A stretch of DNA of 64,000 nt from Clostridium zeae (lineage in GTDB: Bacteria; Bacillota; Clostridia; Clostridiales; Clostridiaceae), in contig NZ_BMBA01000001.1 in the NCBI RefSeq assembly GCF_017312485.1, positions 1,192,396 to 1,256,395 on the forward strand, given 5' to 3'. A program made the translations under genes and the position numbers. Of the stretch, positions 18,429 to 27,907 are shown piece by piece. Numbering within the stretch: position 1 is the stretch's first letter; every line of letters begins with the position of its first letter. The notes beneath the pieces were generated by a model, which worked only from the letters and a program-made list of their open reading frames with translations, was not told where the DNA came from and ran no database searches.

Positions 18429-19466
18429 CTATTTGTCAAATAAGCTAGATTGTCTAACATCTCCATTATTCTTTGTCTTACTTCTACCCAAGTGCTTGTA
18501 TGCCTTATCTGTAGCAACTCTTCCCCTTGGTGTTCTAACTATAAATCCCCTTTGAAGGAGATATGGTTCATATACATCTTCAATAGTATCAAATTCTTCG
18601 CCTATAAAATAAGCTAAGGTTTCAATTCCAACTGGACCTCCGTTAAAATTATCTATAATAGCTTCTAATATACCATTATCAATTCTATCAAAGCCTTGAC
18701 TATCAACTTCCAACAGCTCTAGAGCAGCTCTTGCAGCATCTATATCTACAATATTATTACCCTTAACTTCAGAATAATCTCTAACTCTTTTTAGAAGTCT
18801 GTTAGCGATTCTTGGGGTACCTCTAGATCTTCTTGCTATCTCGAAAGCGCCTTCTTCAGTCATTTCGCAATCAAGTATACTAGCCGACCTCACTATAATC
18901 TCCTTTAATTGTATGTCCGTATAGTACTCCATGGAGCACAGCACTCCAAATCTGTCGCGAAGAGGTGCAGTTAACATTCCAATTCTAGTAGTAGCACCTA
19001 TCAATGTGAATTTAGGTAAATCTATCCTAATAGATTTAGCTGATGCCCCTTTTCCTATCACTATATCCAAAGCATAATCTTCCATAGCAGGATAAAGTAT
19101 CTCTTCAACACTTCTGTTAAGTCTATGAATTTCATCGATAAAAAGCACATCATTATCATTTAGAGTTGTAAGTATAGCCGCAAGATCCCCAGCCCTTTCA
19201 ATTGCAGGACCAGAAGTAACTTTCAAATTACCACTCATCTCTTTTGCTATAATGTTCGCTAAAGTTGTTTTCCCCAGTCCTGGCGGACCATATAACAACG
19301 CATGATCAAGTGCTTCTCCTCTATTCTTGGCAGCTTGTATGAAAATACTCAGTCTTTCTTTCACCTTATCCTGCCCTATGTATTCACTCAATTTCTGAGG
19401 TCTTAAGCTATATTCAGAATTTAATTCTTCTTCATTCTTATTAGATGATGTTATTCTATCTTCCAA
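18429..19466 (-). CDS. ruvB: Holliday junction branch migration ATPase RuvB
   Basis: This 345-residue AAA+ motor drives branch migration of Holliday junctions with RuvA. It shows Walker [12 protein letters not shown] (about residues 61-71), Walker [10 protein letters not shown], sensor 1 IGATTR, the arginine finger region PLRDRFG, and a C-terminal winged helix ending [15 protein letters not shown]. It is 13 bases after ruvA and should be cotranscribed with it. No obvious LexA box was seen upstream. Confidence 0.97.
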   Translation of the reverse strand: MEDRITSSNKNEEELNSEYSLRPQKLSEYIGQDKVKERLSIFIQAAKNRGEALDHALLYGPPGLGKTTLANIIAKEMSGNLKVTSGPAIERAGDLAAILTTLNDNDVLFIDEIHRLNRSVEEILYPAMEDYALDIVIGKGASAKSIRIDLPKFTLIGATTRIGMLTAPLRDRFGVLCSMEYYTDIQLKEIIVRSASILDCEMTEEGAFEIARRSRGTPRIANRLLKRVRDYSEVKGNNIVDIDAARAALELLEVDSQGFDRIDNGILEAIIDNFNGGPVGIETLAYFIGEEFDTIEDVYEPYLLQRGFIVRTPRGRVATDKAYKHLGRSKTKNNGDVRQSSLFDK

Positions 19467-19479
19467 ATATGTTCACCTC

Positions 19480-20085
19480 TTAATTCATAAGTACTTTTAA
19501 ACAGTTTTTAACTATATTCTCGATACTATCATTTTGTTTAACACTACCAAGAGCTCTCTGAGCTTCCTTCTCAGTATATCCTAATGCTAATAAAGCAGCT
19601 AATGCTTCTGATATATTTGAAGCATAACTATCGTCATCTTCAGAAAGATTTTTCACAAAATCACTTGGCATTAAATCTTCATTAGGCTTAAGTTTATCTC
19701 TAAGTTCAAGTATTATTCTTTGCGCAGTCTTCTTACCTACTCCAGGCGCTCTTGTAATATGTTTTTCATCACCAGTCATTATAGCGTACTTTAAATTTAA
19801 AGGTGAGCTTATTGACAATAATGACAATGCAGCTTTTGCTCCCACACCGTTTATAGTTAATAATAATTTAAACAAGTCTAATTCTTCCTTTGTTAAAAAA
19901 CCGTATAGACCTATAAAATCTTCCCTAACTATCTGCTCTAAAAACAACTTTACTTCTTCATCAACCTTAGGCATTTTTGCAAGGGTACTTCCTGATGTAA
20001 AAACTTTATATCCAATTCCGTTATTTTCTAAAATAGCATAGTCTTTATTTATGCCCTTATACTTACCTATTATATATTCGTACAT
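19480..20085 (-). CDS. ruvA: Holliday junction DNA-binding subunit RuvA
   Basis: This 201-residue protein binds four-way junctions and loads RuvB. It has the N-terminal OB domain (MYEYIIGKYKGI), helix-hairpin-helix segments LLTINGVGAKAALSLLS and APGVGKKTAQRIILELRDKL, and a C-terminal UBA-like domain (SEALAALLALGYTEKEAQRAL) that contacts RuvB. It heads the ruvA-ruvB-queA-tgt-yajC run. GGAGGT precedes the ATG. Confidence 0.97.
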   Translation of the reverse strand: MYEYIIGKYKGINKDYAILENNGIGYKVFTSGSTLAKMPKVDEEVKLFLEQIVREDFIGLYGFLTKEELDLFKLLLTINGVGAKAALSLLSISSPLNLKYAIMTGDEKHITRAPGVGKKTAQRIILELRDKLKPNEDLMPSDFVKNLSEDDDSYASNISEALAALLALGYTEKEAQRALGSVKQNDSIENIVKNCLKVLMN

Positions 20086-20355
20086 TAAAATACCTCCAAA
20101 TGCCTATCAAACAGTTTTAAACCTACATAATACTTTAACATTTTACCTTATTTTTATCAACAGAGGAAATCTATTTATTAATATTGAATTTTATGACAGA
20201 CTACTTTCAAGGTTCACAAAAAAACATATTTCACTATTGATGTACCACTTCGTAATAAAGTTTATTTTTTTAAATTCTCTCACAAAAAGCCGTTAGAGTT
20301 TTAAAAATAGATTTCGGTTCGAACTGATACTTCTTTATACAATACAAAAATAAAA

Positions 20356-20398
20356 GGCTTAGTAGAAATTCACATTAAAAATCTGCACCTACTAAACC
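20356..20398 (-). terminator. Probable bofC-like gene terminator, separated from its gene by the MITE
   Basis: On the minus strand GGTTTAGTAG pairs with CTACTAAGCC and is followed by TTTTATTTTTG, a good terminator tail. It lies about 300 bases beyond the bofC-like stop codon, with the 240-bp element at 20464-20703 in between. It would have been about 60 bases away before the insertion. The remaining gap, 20086-20355, is AT-rich and holds no gene I can support. Confidence 0.7.
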
Positions 20399-20455
20399 CA
20401 TAATTTATTTTTTTATTATCATAAAAATACAAATATTTTGTTATACTTTAAATCA

Positions 20456-20711
20456 ATTATTAAGGCTATGTTTAAGAGTATTGTTGAAATTAAGTGGTTA
20501 TAAAGGAGATGCTATATGAGCGAGCTACTAGAATTAAATGATTTTTTCAGATGGAATGGCGTTAATAAACTGTACTGTTCGAACGTAGTGAGTTTACAGT
20601 TTTAGCCATGGAATATGACAAAATCATATTAATTCTTTGCGTAAGCTCATTAAAGCATCGGATGGATAAACACTTAATTTCAACACAGTGCTTTAACATC
20701 GCCATTATTAA
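20456..20711. repeat. 8-bp target site duplication flanking the MITE
   Basis: ATTATTAA occurs at 20456-20463, immediately before the GGC terminus of the element, and again at 20704-20711, immediately after the GCC terminus. The exact eight-base duplication is direct evidence of transposition. The right copy contains the stop codon of the bofC-like gene. Confidence 0.9.
20464..20703. mobile_element. MITE-like non-autonomous element, 240 bp
   Basis: The element starts GGCTATGTTTAAGAG and ends with the inverted counterpart CTTTAACATCGCC. The terminal inverted repeats extend about 38 bp and are strongest in GAAATTAAGTGGTTAT (20486-20501) versus ATAAACACTTAATTTC (20666-20681). An internal palindrome AAACTGTA (20567-20574) / TACAGTTT (20595-20602) is present. 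No transposase is encoded; the only ORF is a 29-codon frame at 20516-20605. The GGC ends and 8-bp AT-rich duplication resemble ISL3-type transposition, but the mobilising family is inferred. A related deleted copy lies at 61394-61443. Confidence 0.85.
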
Positions 20712-21295
20712 AAGTATCCACTGGCTGCTTCTTCTGCATCATCTCTTGTATTAAACTGCTTTTTAAAATTCACTATATCTTTTTTATCTTGTTCTGGTAA
20801 TGTGCTTACTTTCTTTTTATCTGTATAGATATCCGAAGCAGGATTTTCTATATAAGGCACCCCTTTATCATCTGTTTTGTATATAGCAAAGAAATCATTT
20901 TTTTCTCCTAAATAATACTTTTTAGGCTGAAGCTTGCTTATAAACGATCTGCTAAGAACTATTTGAGAATCATCCATGCTCTCAATACTATAATTTAGAG
21001 TGTTAAAATGTTTTTCTAACTGTTCCTTATTTAACCCCTGCTCTAATCCTAAGTCTTTTTTTAGTTCCTTTACAGTATACTCTCCATCGATAACAAACTC
21101 GCTTGATCCTTGGCTTTTCGTTTTAAGTATCAACTTCAAACTGTCTTTTAAATAACCGTTTTCTGAATTATATACAACATTGCTTCCACTTGTTTTTTTA
21201 TCTGCTAAGTATGATTTAGTAATATAATAGCTTAGTAAAAATACCATGGAAGAAATTAATATAAGAATTGATATTTTTAACAAATTTTTCTTCAT
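20708..21295 (-). CDS. BofC-like forespore regulator candidate, membrane-anchored
   Basis: This 195-residue protein has one N-terminal hydrophobic segment (about residues 7-27, no lipobox), so it is exported or anchored. Its C-terminal region, KKYYLGEKNDFFAIYKTDDKG onward, resembles the BofC C-terminal domain (YLG...DGxxAxY). The gene sits immediately upstream of ruvA, exactly where bofC lies in Bacillus subtilis. There BofC restrains SpoIVB signalling during pro-sigma-K processing. Sequence similarity is limited, so the name rests on synteny plus the domain pattern. The stop codon lies inside the right target duplication of the MITE, which left the reading frame intact. Confidence 0.6.
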   Translation of the reverse strand: MKKNLLKISILILISSMVFLLSYYITKSYLADKKTSGSNVVYNSENGYLKDSLKLILKTKSQGSSEFVIDGEYTVKELKKDLGLEQGLNKEQLEKHFNTLNYSIESMDDSQIVLSRSFISKLQPKKYYLGEKNDFFAIYKTDDKGVPYIENPASDIYTDKKKVSTLPEQDKKDIVNFKKQFNTRDDAEEAASGYF

Positions 21296-21419
21296 ATAAT
21301 CACCTCTATTGGATATTTTTGACTATTAACAAAAATAATATACATATTTTTGCAATCAATGGTATTTAAACTTAAAGTTCTGCAAACAATACAAAAGAAT
21401 TATATAGATTCATCCAATA

Positions 21420-21448
21420 TTGACTTAATTATCACATAGTGCTATGAT
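21420..21448 (+). promoter_or_regulatory. Predicted sigma-A promoter of sufCBDSU
   Basis: TTGACT at 21420-21425 and TATGAT at 21443-21448 are separated by exactly 17 bases, an excellent vegetative promoter. A short hairpin, AGAGT/ACTCT (about 21462-21476), falls near the start of the transcript. GAGGTG (21490-21495) precedes the sufC ATG. No obvious IscR site was recognised. Confidence 0.75.
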
Positions 21449-21503
21449 TTAAATATAATTCAGAGTAAAACACTCTACATTAAGAAATTGAGGTGCAATA
21501 ATA

Positions 21504-22256
21504 ATGAAAGAATTACTTTTGGAAATTAATAACCTTAAAACCAAGGTTGATGATAAGGAAATTTTAAAAGGTTTAAACCTTAAAATAAATAAAGGTGAAG
21601 TCCATGTTGTTATGGGGCCAAACGGTGCCGGAAAGTCTACTCTTGCCAATACAATAATGGGGCATCCAAAATACACCGTTGTGAATGGAGATATTTTGTT
21701 CGAAGGTGAAAATATAAATGATTTTAAACCAGATGTAAGAGCTAAAAAAGGAATATTCCTATCCTTTCAAGCCCCTGAGGAAGTACCTGGAATAACAGTT
21801 GAAAACTTTATAAGAACAGCAAAATCTAACATTGAAGATAAACAGATAAGTTATTTAAGCTTTAACATGAAACTTCAAAAGAAAATGGATTTATTAAAAA
21901 TAAATAAAGAATATGCAGAAAGATATTTAAATGTAGGTTTCTCTGGTGGAGAAAAGAAGAAAAATGAAATTCTTCAAATGATACTTCTAGAGCCTAAGCT
22001 CGCTATTCTTGATGAAACTGATTCAGGTTTAGATGTAGATGCAGTTAAACTTGTATCCCAAGGTGTTAGCATGTATAAGAACGATGAGAACTCAATGCTA
22101 ATAATAACTCATAATACAAAAATACTGGAGCATATCAGTCCAGATTTCGTCCACGTTTTGGTTGATGGTAAGATAATTCATACAGGTGGTGCATCTTTAG
22201 TAGAAGAAATAAATAGTAATGGTTTCGAAAAATTTCTAAGCGAAATAAATAAGTAG
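21504..22256 (+). CDS. sufC: Fe-S cluster assembly ATPase SufC
   Basis: This 250-residue ABC-type ATPase powers the SufBCD scaffold for iron-sulfur cluster assembly; it is cytoplasmic, not a transporter. Walker A is [11 protein letters not shown] (about residues 38-48). The SufC-specific region GHPKYTVVNGDILFEGENI, the signature FSGGEKKKNEILQ and Walker B LAILDETDSGLD (with the usual SufC DETDSGLD) are all present. It is first in sufCBDSU, a standard Firmicutes order. Confidence 0.97.
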   Translation: MKELLLEINNLKTKVDDKEILKGLNLKINKGEVHVVMGPNGAGKSTLANTIMGHPKYTVVNGDILFEGENINDFKPDVRAKKGIFLSFQAPEEVPGITVENFIRTAKSNIEDKQISYLSFNMKLQKKMDLLKINKEYAERYLNVGFSGGEKKKNEILQMILLEPKLAILDETDSGLDVDAVKLVSQGVSMYKNDENSMLIITHNTKILEHISPDFVHVLVDGKIIHTGGASLVEEINSNGFEKFLSEINK

Positions 22257-22264
22257 GTGATAAC

Positions 22265-23665
22265 ATGAGTAAAACATATGTTGATGACATAGATAGAGGA
22301 ATTTACGATATCTATAATGAAGATAACTTTAGCTATAAGTCTGAAAAAGGATTAACAGAAGACATAATAATTAACATATCTAAAGAAAAAAATGAGCCAG
22401 AATGGATGTTAAACTTTAGACTTAAATCATTAAAAATATATAATTCTATATCCGTACCTACCTGGGGTCCAGATATAAGTGAACTTGATATGGACAACAT
22501 AGTAACTTATGTTAAGCCAGATACTCCAATGACAGGATCTTGGGATAAGGTTCCTGAAGATATAAAGAGCACCTTCGAAAGACTTGGTATCCCTCAAGCT
22601 GAAAGAGAATCCCTTGCAGGAGTTGGAGCTCAATATGACTCTGAAGTAGTTTATCACAATGTTAAGGAAGAATTAGTTAAACAAGGTGTTGTGTATACTG
22701 ATATGGAGACAGCTGTAAGAGAATATGAGGATATAGTAAGAGAACATTTTATGAAGCTAGTTCCTCCAAGTGATCATAAGTTTGCTGCACTTCATGGCGC
22801 TGTGTGGTCAGGTGGCTCTTTTGTATATGTGCCAGAAGGAGTTCAAGTAGACATTCCACTGCAAAGTTACTTCAGACTAAACTCGCCTGGATCAGGTCAA
22901 TTTGAACACACACTAATAATTGTAGAAAAAGGAGCAAAGCTTCATTTTATAGAAGGTTGTTCTGCACCTAAATATAGCGTAACAAATTTACATGCTGGAT
23001 GCGTAGAACTATTTGTAAGAGAGGATGCAAAACTTAGATATTCAACTATAGAGAACTGGTCAAGAAACATGCTTAACTTAAACACCAAAAGATGTGTTGT
23101 AGAAAAAAATGGTTCAATCGAATGGGTATCAGGATCTTTTGGTTCCAAAGTTTCTATGCTTTATCCGATGAGCATACTAAAAGGCGAAGGAGCAAAATCA
23201 GAATTTACAGGAATAACTTTTGCATCAAGCGGCCAAACCCTAGATACAGGTACAAAGGTAGTTCATGCAGCTCCAAACACTTCTTCTACTATACATTCAA
23301 AATCAATATCTAAAGATGGTGGTACTGCTATCTATAGAGGTGTAGTAAAGATTAACAGCAATGCAGTAAACTCTAAATCTTATGTATCTTGTGAATCCTT
23401 GATGTTAGATAGTAAATCAAAATCAGATACTATACCAGTAATTCAGATTGAAAATGACGAAGTAGATATCGGACACGAAGCTAAAATAGGAAGAATCAGC
23501 GATGATGCAATTTTCTATTTAATGAGCAGAGGTATTGATGAAGAAGAAGCCAAAGCTATGATAGTAAGAGGCTTTGTTGATCCTATCACAAAGGAACTAC
23601 CTCTTGAATATGCTGTAGAAATGAATAACTTAATAAACATAGAACTTGAAGGTACTATTGGATAA
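22265..23665 (+). CDS. sufB: Fe-S cluster assembly scaffold SufB
   Basis: This 466-residue beta-helix protein is the scaffold on which Fe-S clusters form with SufC and SufD. It contains the SufB signatures WGPDISELDMDNI, HGAVWSGGSFVYVPEGVQVDIPLQ, VSCESLMLDSKSKSDTIPVI and the C-terminal DDAIFYLMSRGIDEEEAKAMIVRGF. The conserved cysteine within SYVSCESL and the HEAKIG motif are present. It begins eight bases after the sufC stop. Confidence 0.97.
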   Translation: MSKTYVDDIDRGIYDIYNEDNFSYKSEKGLTEDIIINISKEKNEPEWMLNFRLKSLKIYNSISVPTWGPDISELDMDNIVTYVKPDTPMTGSWDKVPEDIKSTFERLGIPQAERESLAGVGAQYDSEVVYHNVKEELVKQGVVYTDMETAVREYEDIVREHFMKLVPPSDHKFAALHGAVWSGGSFVYVPEGVQVDIPLQSYFRLNSPGSGQFEHTLIIVEKGAKLHFIEGCSAPKYSVTNLHAGCVELFVREDAKLRYSTIENWSRNMLNLNTKRCVVEKNGSIEWVSGSFGSKVSMLYPMSILKGEGAKSEFTGITFASSGQTLDTGTKVVHAAPNTSSTIHSKSISKDGGTAIYRGVVKINSNAVNSKSYVSCESLMLDSKSKSDTIPVIQIENDEVDIGHEAKIGRISDDAIFYLMSRGIDEEEAKAMIVRGFVDPITKELPLEYAVEMNNLINIELEGTIG

Positions 23666-23678
23666 GGAGGGATGAAGA

Positions 23679-24788
23679 TTGGAAAACAAAATATTAAAAG
23701 ACCTAAACACAATACCAGTAAGCACATTTAGATGGCTTAAAGTAAACAATGTATCTTTAAATGAAGAGATAGATATTCCAAGCGTTAATTACGAAAGAGA
23801 ATACTGCAAGTTCAAAGAAACTTCAGACTACTCTCTTCATCCAATAGAAAAATCTAATACTTTAGTTGATGTGTTTAATACAGGTAATTTTGAAGGTGTT
23901 TCGAGAATACAGTTAGACGAAGTCATTGATTCAAATAATTGTGGCTTTTCACTGGAAGTAAAAGATCACAGAACCATTGAAGACTTAATTTATATTGATT
24001 ATGAATTAAATTCTGAAAATCCTAAGGTTGTAGATAAAAATCTAATTGTTTTAGGAGAAAAAAGTACAATTGATGTTTTAATCAACTATACATCTGCTGG
24101 TGAAAGCATTTACTATCACAATGGTTTTACTAAAATACATGCAAAAAAAGATTCTACTATAAATATTTTTATAGTTCAAAATCTAAACTACAATACTAAT
24201 CATTTTAATTCTCTTTTTTCAAAAGTAGAAGAAGGAGCAAAAGTTAATCTTATTCCTATAGAATTAGGTGCTAAGAAAGCTATAACAAACTATTCATCTG
24301 ATCTTGTAGGTGATAACTGTGAAAGTACTATTAGTTCCGTTTACTATGGAGATGCAGATAGATTGATAGATATAAACTTTAAAATGACTCATATTGGAAA
24401 GAAAACCTCTAGTACTATAGATGTAAAAGGTGTTTTAGCTGATAAGGCTAAAAAAACATTTAGAGGAACATTAGATTTCAAAACAGGTTCTTCTAAGTCA
24501 AAAGGTTCTGAGGAAGAATATGTTATGCTTCTATCCAAAAACGCAAGAAATAACTCGATCCCCCTACTCTTATGCAGCGAACATGATATTGAAGGTCAAC
24601 ATGCTGCTTCAGCAGGAAAAATCGATGAAGACTCATTATTCTATCTTATGAGCAGAGGCATAAGTGAACTTAATGCTAAAAAGCTTATGATAGAGGGATA
24701 TCTAACACCAATAATAGATAAAATACCAGTAGATAATTTAAGGCAGCAATTAATGAATTCAGTTAAGGATAGACTGAAAAATGAATAA
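23679..24788 (+). CDS. sufD: Fe-S cluster assembly protein SufD
   Basis: This 369-residue SufB paralog completes the SufBCD complex. The N-terminus resembles SufD (STFRWLKVNNV), and the C-terminal FeS-assembly core has LLCSEHDIEGQHAASAGKIDEDSLFYLMSRGIS, with the conserved histidine in GQHAA. The start is TTG at 23679, nine bases after AAGGAGGG. An ATG at 23672 is out of frame. Its last eight bases overlap sufS, indicating coupled translation. Confidence 0.93.
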   Translation: MENKILKDLNTIPVSTFRWLKVNNVSLNEEIDIPSVNYEREYCKFKETSDYSLHPIEKSNTLVDVFNTGNFEGVSRIQLDEVIDSNNCGFSLEVKDHRTIEDLIYIDYELNSENPKVVDKNLIVLGEKSTIDVLINYTSAGESIYYHNGFTKIHAKKDSTINIFIVQNLNYNTNHFNSLFSKVEEGAKVNLIPIELGAKKAITNYSSDLVGDNCESTISSVYYGDADRLIDINFKMTHIGKKTSSTIDVKGVLADKAKKTFRGTLDFKTGSSKSKGSEEEYVMLLSKNARNNSIPLLLCSEHDIEGQHAASAGKIDEDSLFYLMSRGISELNAKKLMIEGYLTPIIDKIPVDNLRQQLMNSVKDRLKNE

Positions 24789-26007
24789 CTTAAAACAACT
24801 CTTCCCTATTTTAGATCAAAGTTTTAATGACTTTCCAGTGGTATATCTTGATAGTGCTGCCACCACTCAAAAGCCATTATCTGTTATAGAAGCTTTGAAT
24901 AAATATTATAAGGAAATAAACGCAAATCCTCATAGAGGGGCTTATACTTTAAGTGTCAAAGCAACTGATAGTTTTGAGCAAGGTAGAGAAAAGGTAAAAG
25001 ATTTTATAAATGCAAAATCATCAAAAGAAATAATCTTTACTAAGGGAACTACTGAAGCGCTAAATTTAATTGCATATTCTTACGGGAACTTAAAATTAAA
25101 TAAAGATGATGAAATAGTCATAGGGATTACAGAGCATCACTCAAATCTTATTCCTTGGCAGCAAATAGCTCTTGCAAAAGGCTGCAAACTAAATTATTTA
25201 TATATTGACTCTAACTATGAATATACAATGGATGAAATAGATAAAAAGATAACAGACAAGACCAAATTAGTAGCTATAGGTCACGCTTCTAATGTACTTG
25301 GAACCTTAAATCCAGTAGAATATATAATTCATAAAGCTCATGAAGTTGGAGCTAAGGTTGTTATTGATGCTGCTCAGAGCATAGCCCACAGAAAAGTAGA
25401 TGTACAAAAATTAGATGCTGATTTCTTAGTATTCTCTGGTCATAAAATGTTTGCACCTATGGGCATAGGCGTGCTTTATGGTAAGCAAGAATTATTAGAA
25501 GAAATGCCTCCATTCTTATATGGTGGTGACATGGTAGAATATGTTTATGAACAAGAAACTACCTTCGCAGAGCTACCTCACAAATTCGAAGGTGGTACTC
25601 AAAACGTCGAAGGCGTTATCGGTCTATCAGAAGCTATTGATTTCATAAATTTAATAGGTATAGACAATATAATTAGACACGAGCATGAGATTATTTCATA
25701 CGCCTACGATAAATTAAACGAACTTGGCTTTGTAAAGATTTATACTACAACCAACAAAGATTTGCTTGGCTCGGTTATATCATTTACCATTGATGGTATA
25801 CATCCTCATGACTTAGCTACAATTCTTGATTCAAAAGGAGTATGTGTAAGAGCTGGTAATCACTGTGCTCAACCACTTATGAGATATCTAAATATAAATT
25901 CTACCTGTAGACTAAGTGTTTCAATCTACAATAATAAAGAAGATATAGATGCTCTAGTAACTGCACTTGAGTACGCTAGGAGGTTATTTGGTTATGGATC
26001 TCAGTAA
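24781..26007 (+). CDS. sufS: Cysteine desulfurase SufS
   Basis: This 408-residue PLP enzyme takes sulfur from cysteine for cluster assembly. It shows YLDSAATTQKP at the N-terminus, the PLP lysine in FSGHKMFAPMGIGVLYG (about residue 221), the ITEHHSN motif, and the catalytic cysteine in RAGNHCAQPLM, on the short loop typical of SufS-type enzymes. SufU follows as its sulfur acceptor. Confidence 0.97.
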   Translation: MNNLKQLFPILDQSFNDFPVVYLDSAATTQKPLSVIEALNKYYKEINANPHRGAYTLSVKATDSFEQGREKVKDFINAKSSKEIIFTKGTTEALNLIAYSYGNLKLNKDDEIVIGITEHHSNLIPWQQIALAKGCKLNYLYIDSNYEYTMDEIDKKITDKTKLVAIGHASNVLGTLNPVEYIIHKAHEVGAKVVIDAAQSIAHRKVDVQKLDADFLVFSGHKMFAPMGIGVLYGKQELLEEMPPFLYGGDMVEYVYEQETTFAELPHKFEGGTQNVEGVIGLSEAIDFINLIGIDNIIRHEHEIISYAYDKLNELGFVKIYTTTNKDLLGSVISFTIDGIHPHDLATILDSKGVCVRAGNHCAQPLMRYLNINSTCRLSVSIYNNKEDIDALVTALEYARRLFGYGSQ

Positions 26008-26422
26008 TATATACACTCAACTAATAATGGAGCATAACAACTCAACTAGAAATAAACGTCACTTAGAAGAATTGGATAGAGTAGAAAAAGGTCACAATCC
26101 AAGCTGCGGTGATGAAATACAATTAGAAATAAAATTTGATGGTGATTATATAAAAGATGCCGCTTTCACGGGTACAGGTTGTGCTATTTCTCAAGCCTCT
26201 ACTTCTATAATGATAGACCTTATTAAAGGGAAAAGAAAAAACGAAGCCTTAGAACTTGTAAATACTTTTATTTCAATGATTAAAAAAGATATAACTGATG
26301 ACGAAGAATTAGAAAAGCTCGAAGATGCTCTCATATTCAAAAATATATCTAATATGCCTGCAAGAGTAAAATGTGCTGTACTGGCATGGCATACCTTAAA
26401 TGAAGCTATTAAAACCGAATAA
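25994..26422 (+). CDS. sufU: Fe-S assembly sulfurtransferase SufU
   Basis: This 142-residue zinc protein accepts sulfur from SufS in Firmicutes. The zinc ligands are visible: Cys38 and Asp40 in PSCGDE, Cys63 in GTGCAISQAS, and Cys127 in RVKCAVLAW. ATG 25994 is chosen because TAGGAGG (25977-25983) precedes it by ten bases. A more upstream TTG at 25967 has no ribosome site. It overlaps the end of sufS by 14 bases. Confidence 0.94.
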   Translation: MDLSNIYTQLIMEHNNSTRNKRHLEELDRVEKGHNPSCGDEIQLEIKFDGDYIKDAAFTGTGCAISQASTSIMIDLIKGKRKNEALELVNTFISMIKKDITDDEELEKLEDALIFKNISNMPARVKCAVLAWHTLNEAIKTE

Positions 26423-26437
26423 CTTTAATATATCTTG

Positions 26438-26494
26438 ATATCAATATAAGAAGGGATTCCTAAATTTTTAGAGAATCCCTTCTTAATATTGATG
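26438..26494 (+). terminator. Hairpin after sufU
   Basis: AAGAAGGGATTC and GAATCCCTTCTT form a 12-pair stem extended by AATAT/ATATT-like flanks, 15 bases beyond sufU. No long T-run follows, so termination may rely on the strong stem. The rest of the gap to 26740 is AT-rich and shows no gene; it also holds the downstream end of the converging sugar operon. Confidence 0.65.
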
Positions 26495-26740
26495 CATAAA
26501 TTATTATTGAACTTCTCTTTTAATACTCACTGACTAGATTAATGGGATTTTAAAAAACAAAATACAATTCTAATCAATACATCTTTAATAATGTTGTATT
26601 ATCCTATACTAAAACTATATATAAAATCAAGGGGATCTTTCTTAATATTTAGCATTTGAAAAATACAACTTTATAAATCAAATAATCATTGCCACTATAT
26701 TCTATGTTTAATAACATCTTTGAAACTTATAGTATAAATA

Positions 26741-27907
26741 CTATTTTGCACTTTTTGATTTTGTATATATATCAAAAGCTACTGCAAGCAATAGTACAAG
26801 ACCTTTTATGGCCTGTTGCCAATCTATTCCTAGACCCACTAAAGACATACCGTTGTTCATTACGCCCATAACTAGTCCACCAATTATAGCTCCAATTATC
26901 GTACCAACTCCACCGCTAGCGGATGCTCCACCTATATAACAAGCTGCAATGGCATCAAGTTCAAAGCCATTTCCTGCTTTAGGAGTTCCAGCATTAAGTC
27001 TTGCAGCGAATACTAATCCCGATAGAGCTGCCAACACTCCCATGTTTATGAATACCCAAAAAGTTAACTTCTTTGTTTTAATACCTGATAACGCCGCTGC
27101 TTTTTCATTGCCTCCAACTGCATAAATTCTTCTTCCTATTATAGTTTTACTTGTTATAAATGTATAAGCAGCTATCAATACAAAAAGTAGAACTAAAACA
27201 TTTGGAAGACCTCTATATTCAGCTAATACCAAGGTAAAAGCATTTACTGCAGCTACTACTACCACTATTTTACCAACAAATATACCTGTAGCTTCCTGTT
27301 CAAACCCATATTTTTCTTGAGTCTTTTTCTTCTTGACTTGACTAAATATATATAATACCGACCCAATTATACCTATTAGAACTGTAGTTATATGAATTCC
27401 TCTCCCATTGAAAAAGTCTGGTATAAATCCAGAAGCAATCTTTTGAAAACTTGTTGGGAAAGGACCTATAGATTGACCTTTTAATGCTACCATAGTTAAC
27501 CCTCTAAATATAAGCATACTTGCAAGAGTTACTATAAAGGATGGTATTTTTACGTAAGAAACCCAAAATCCTTGAAACGCACCTATCAGACCACCGATAA
27601 CTAAAGATATTACTATAGCCAGCAAAAAATTCATCTTATTGCTAACCATAAAAATTGCAGAAAGTGCACCAATAAATGCAGCTACAGAACCAACAGAAAG
27701 ATCAACATTAAAGTCCACTATAACCAACAACATACCAATTGCCAAAACTAATATATAACTATTTTGAAGTATAAGATTAGTTACGTTTAGCGGCTTCAGT
27801 AAAGAACCTCCTGTTAATATTTGAAAAAGTATTACTATAGATATTAATGCAATTATCATCCCATATTGTCTTATATTATTTTTAAATACCTTTTTTAAAC
27901 TATCCAT
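26741..27907 (-). CDS. gguB: Multiple-sugar ABC transporter permease, GguB/MmsB-like
   Basis: This 388-residue integral membrane protein of the ribose/xylose/galactose permease family (BPD_transp_2) has about ten hydrophobic segments. The family signature near the C-terminus reads [41 protein letters not shown] long cytoplasmic-like insertion around residues 175-205 ([11 protein letters not shown]) matches GguB/XylH-type permeases rather than RbsC. ATG 27907 is chosen because GGGGGAAGG lies directly upstream. It overlaps gguA by eight bases. It should dimerise and receive sugar from the ChvE-like lipoprotein. Confidence 0.88.
   Translation of the reverse strand: MDSLKKVFKNNIRQYGMIIALISIVILFQILTGGSLLKPLNVTNLILQNSYILVLAIGMLLVIVDFNVDLSVGSVAAFIGALSAIFMVSNKMNFLLAIVISLVIGGLIGAFQGFWVSYVKIPSFIVTLASMLIFRGLTMVALKGQSIGPFPTSFQKIASGFIPDFFNGRGIHITTVLIGIIGSVLYIFSQVKKKKTQEKYGFEQEATGIFVGKIVVVVAAVNAFTLVLAEYRGLPNVLVLLFVLIAAYTFITSKTIIGRRIYAVGGNEKAAALSGIKTKKLTFWVFINMGVLAALSGLVFAARLNAGTPKAGNGFELDAIAACYIGGASASGGVGTIIGAIIGGLVMGVMNNGMSLVGLGIDWQQAIKGLVLLLAVAFDIYTKSKSAK

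Noticed and set aside
20313-20326. TTTCGGTTCGAACTGA, resembling a tRNA T-loop (GGTTCGAAC)
   Set aside because: No acceptor, D or anticodon arms can be drawn around it. It is simply a short palindrome.
20086-20355. Search for a LexA (GAAC-N4-GTTC type) box upstream of ruvAB
   Set aside because: Only GTTCGAAC-like palindromes without the required spacer were found, so SOS control cannot be claimed.
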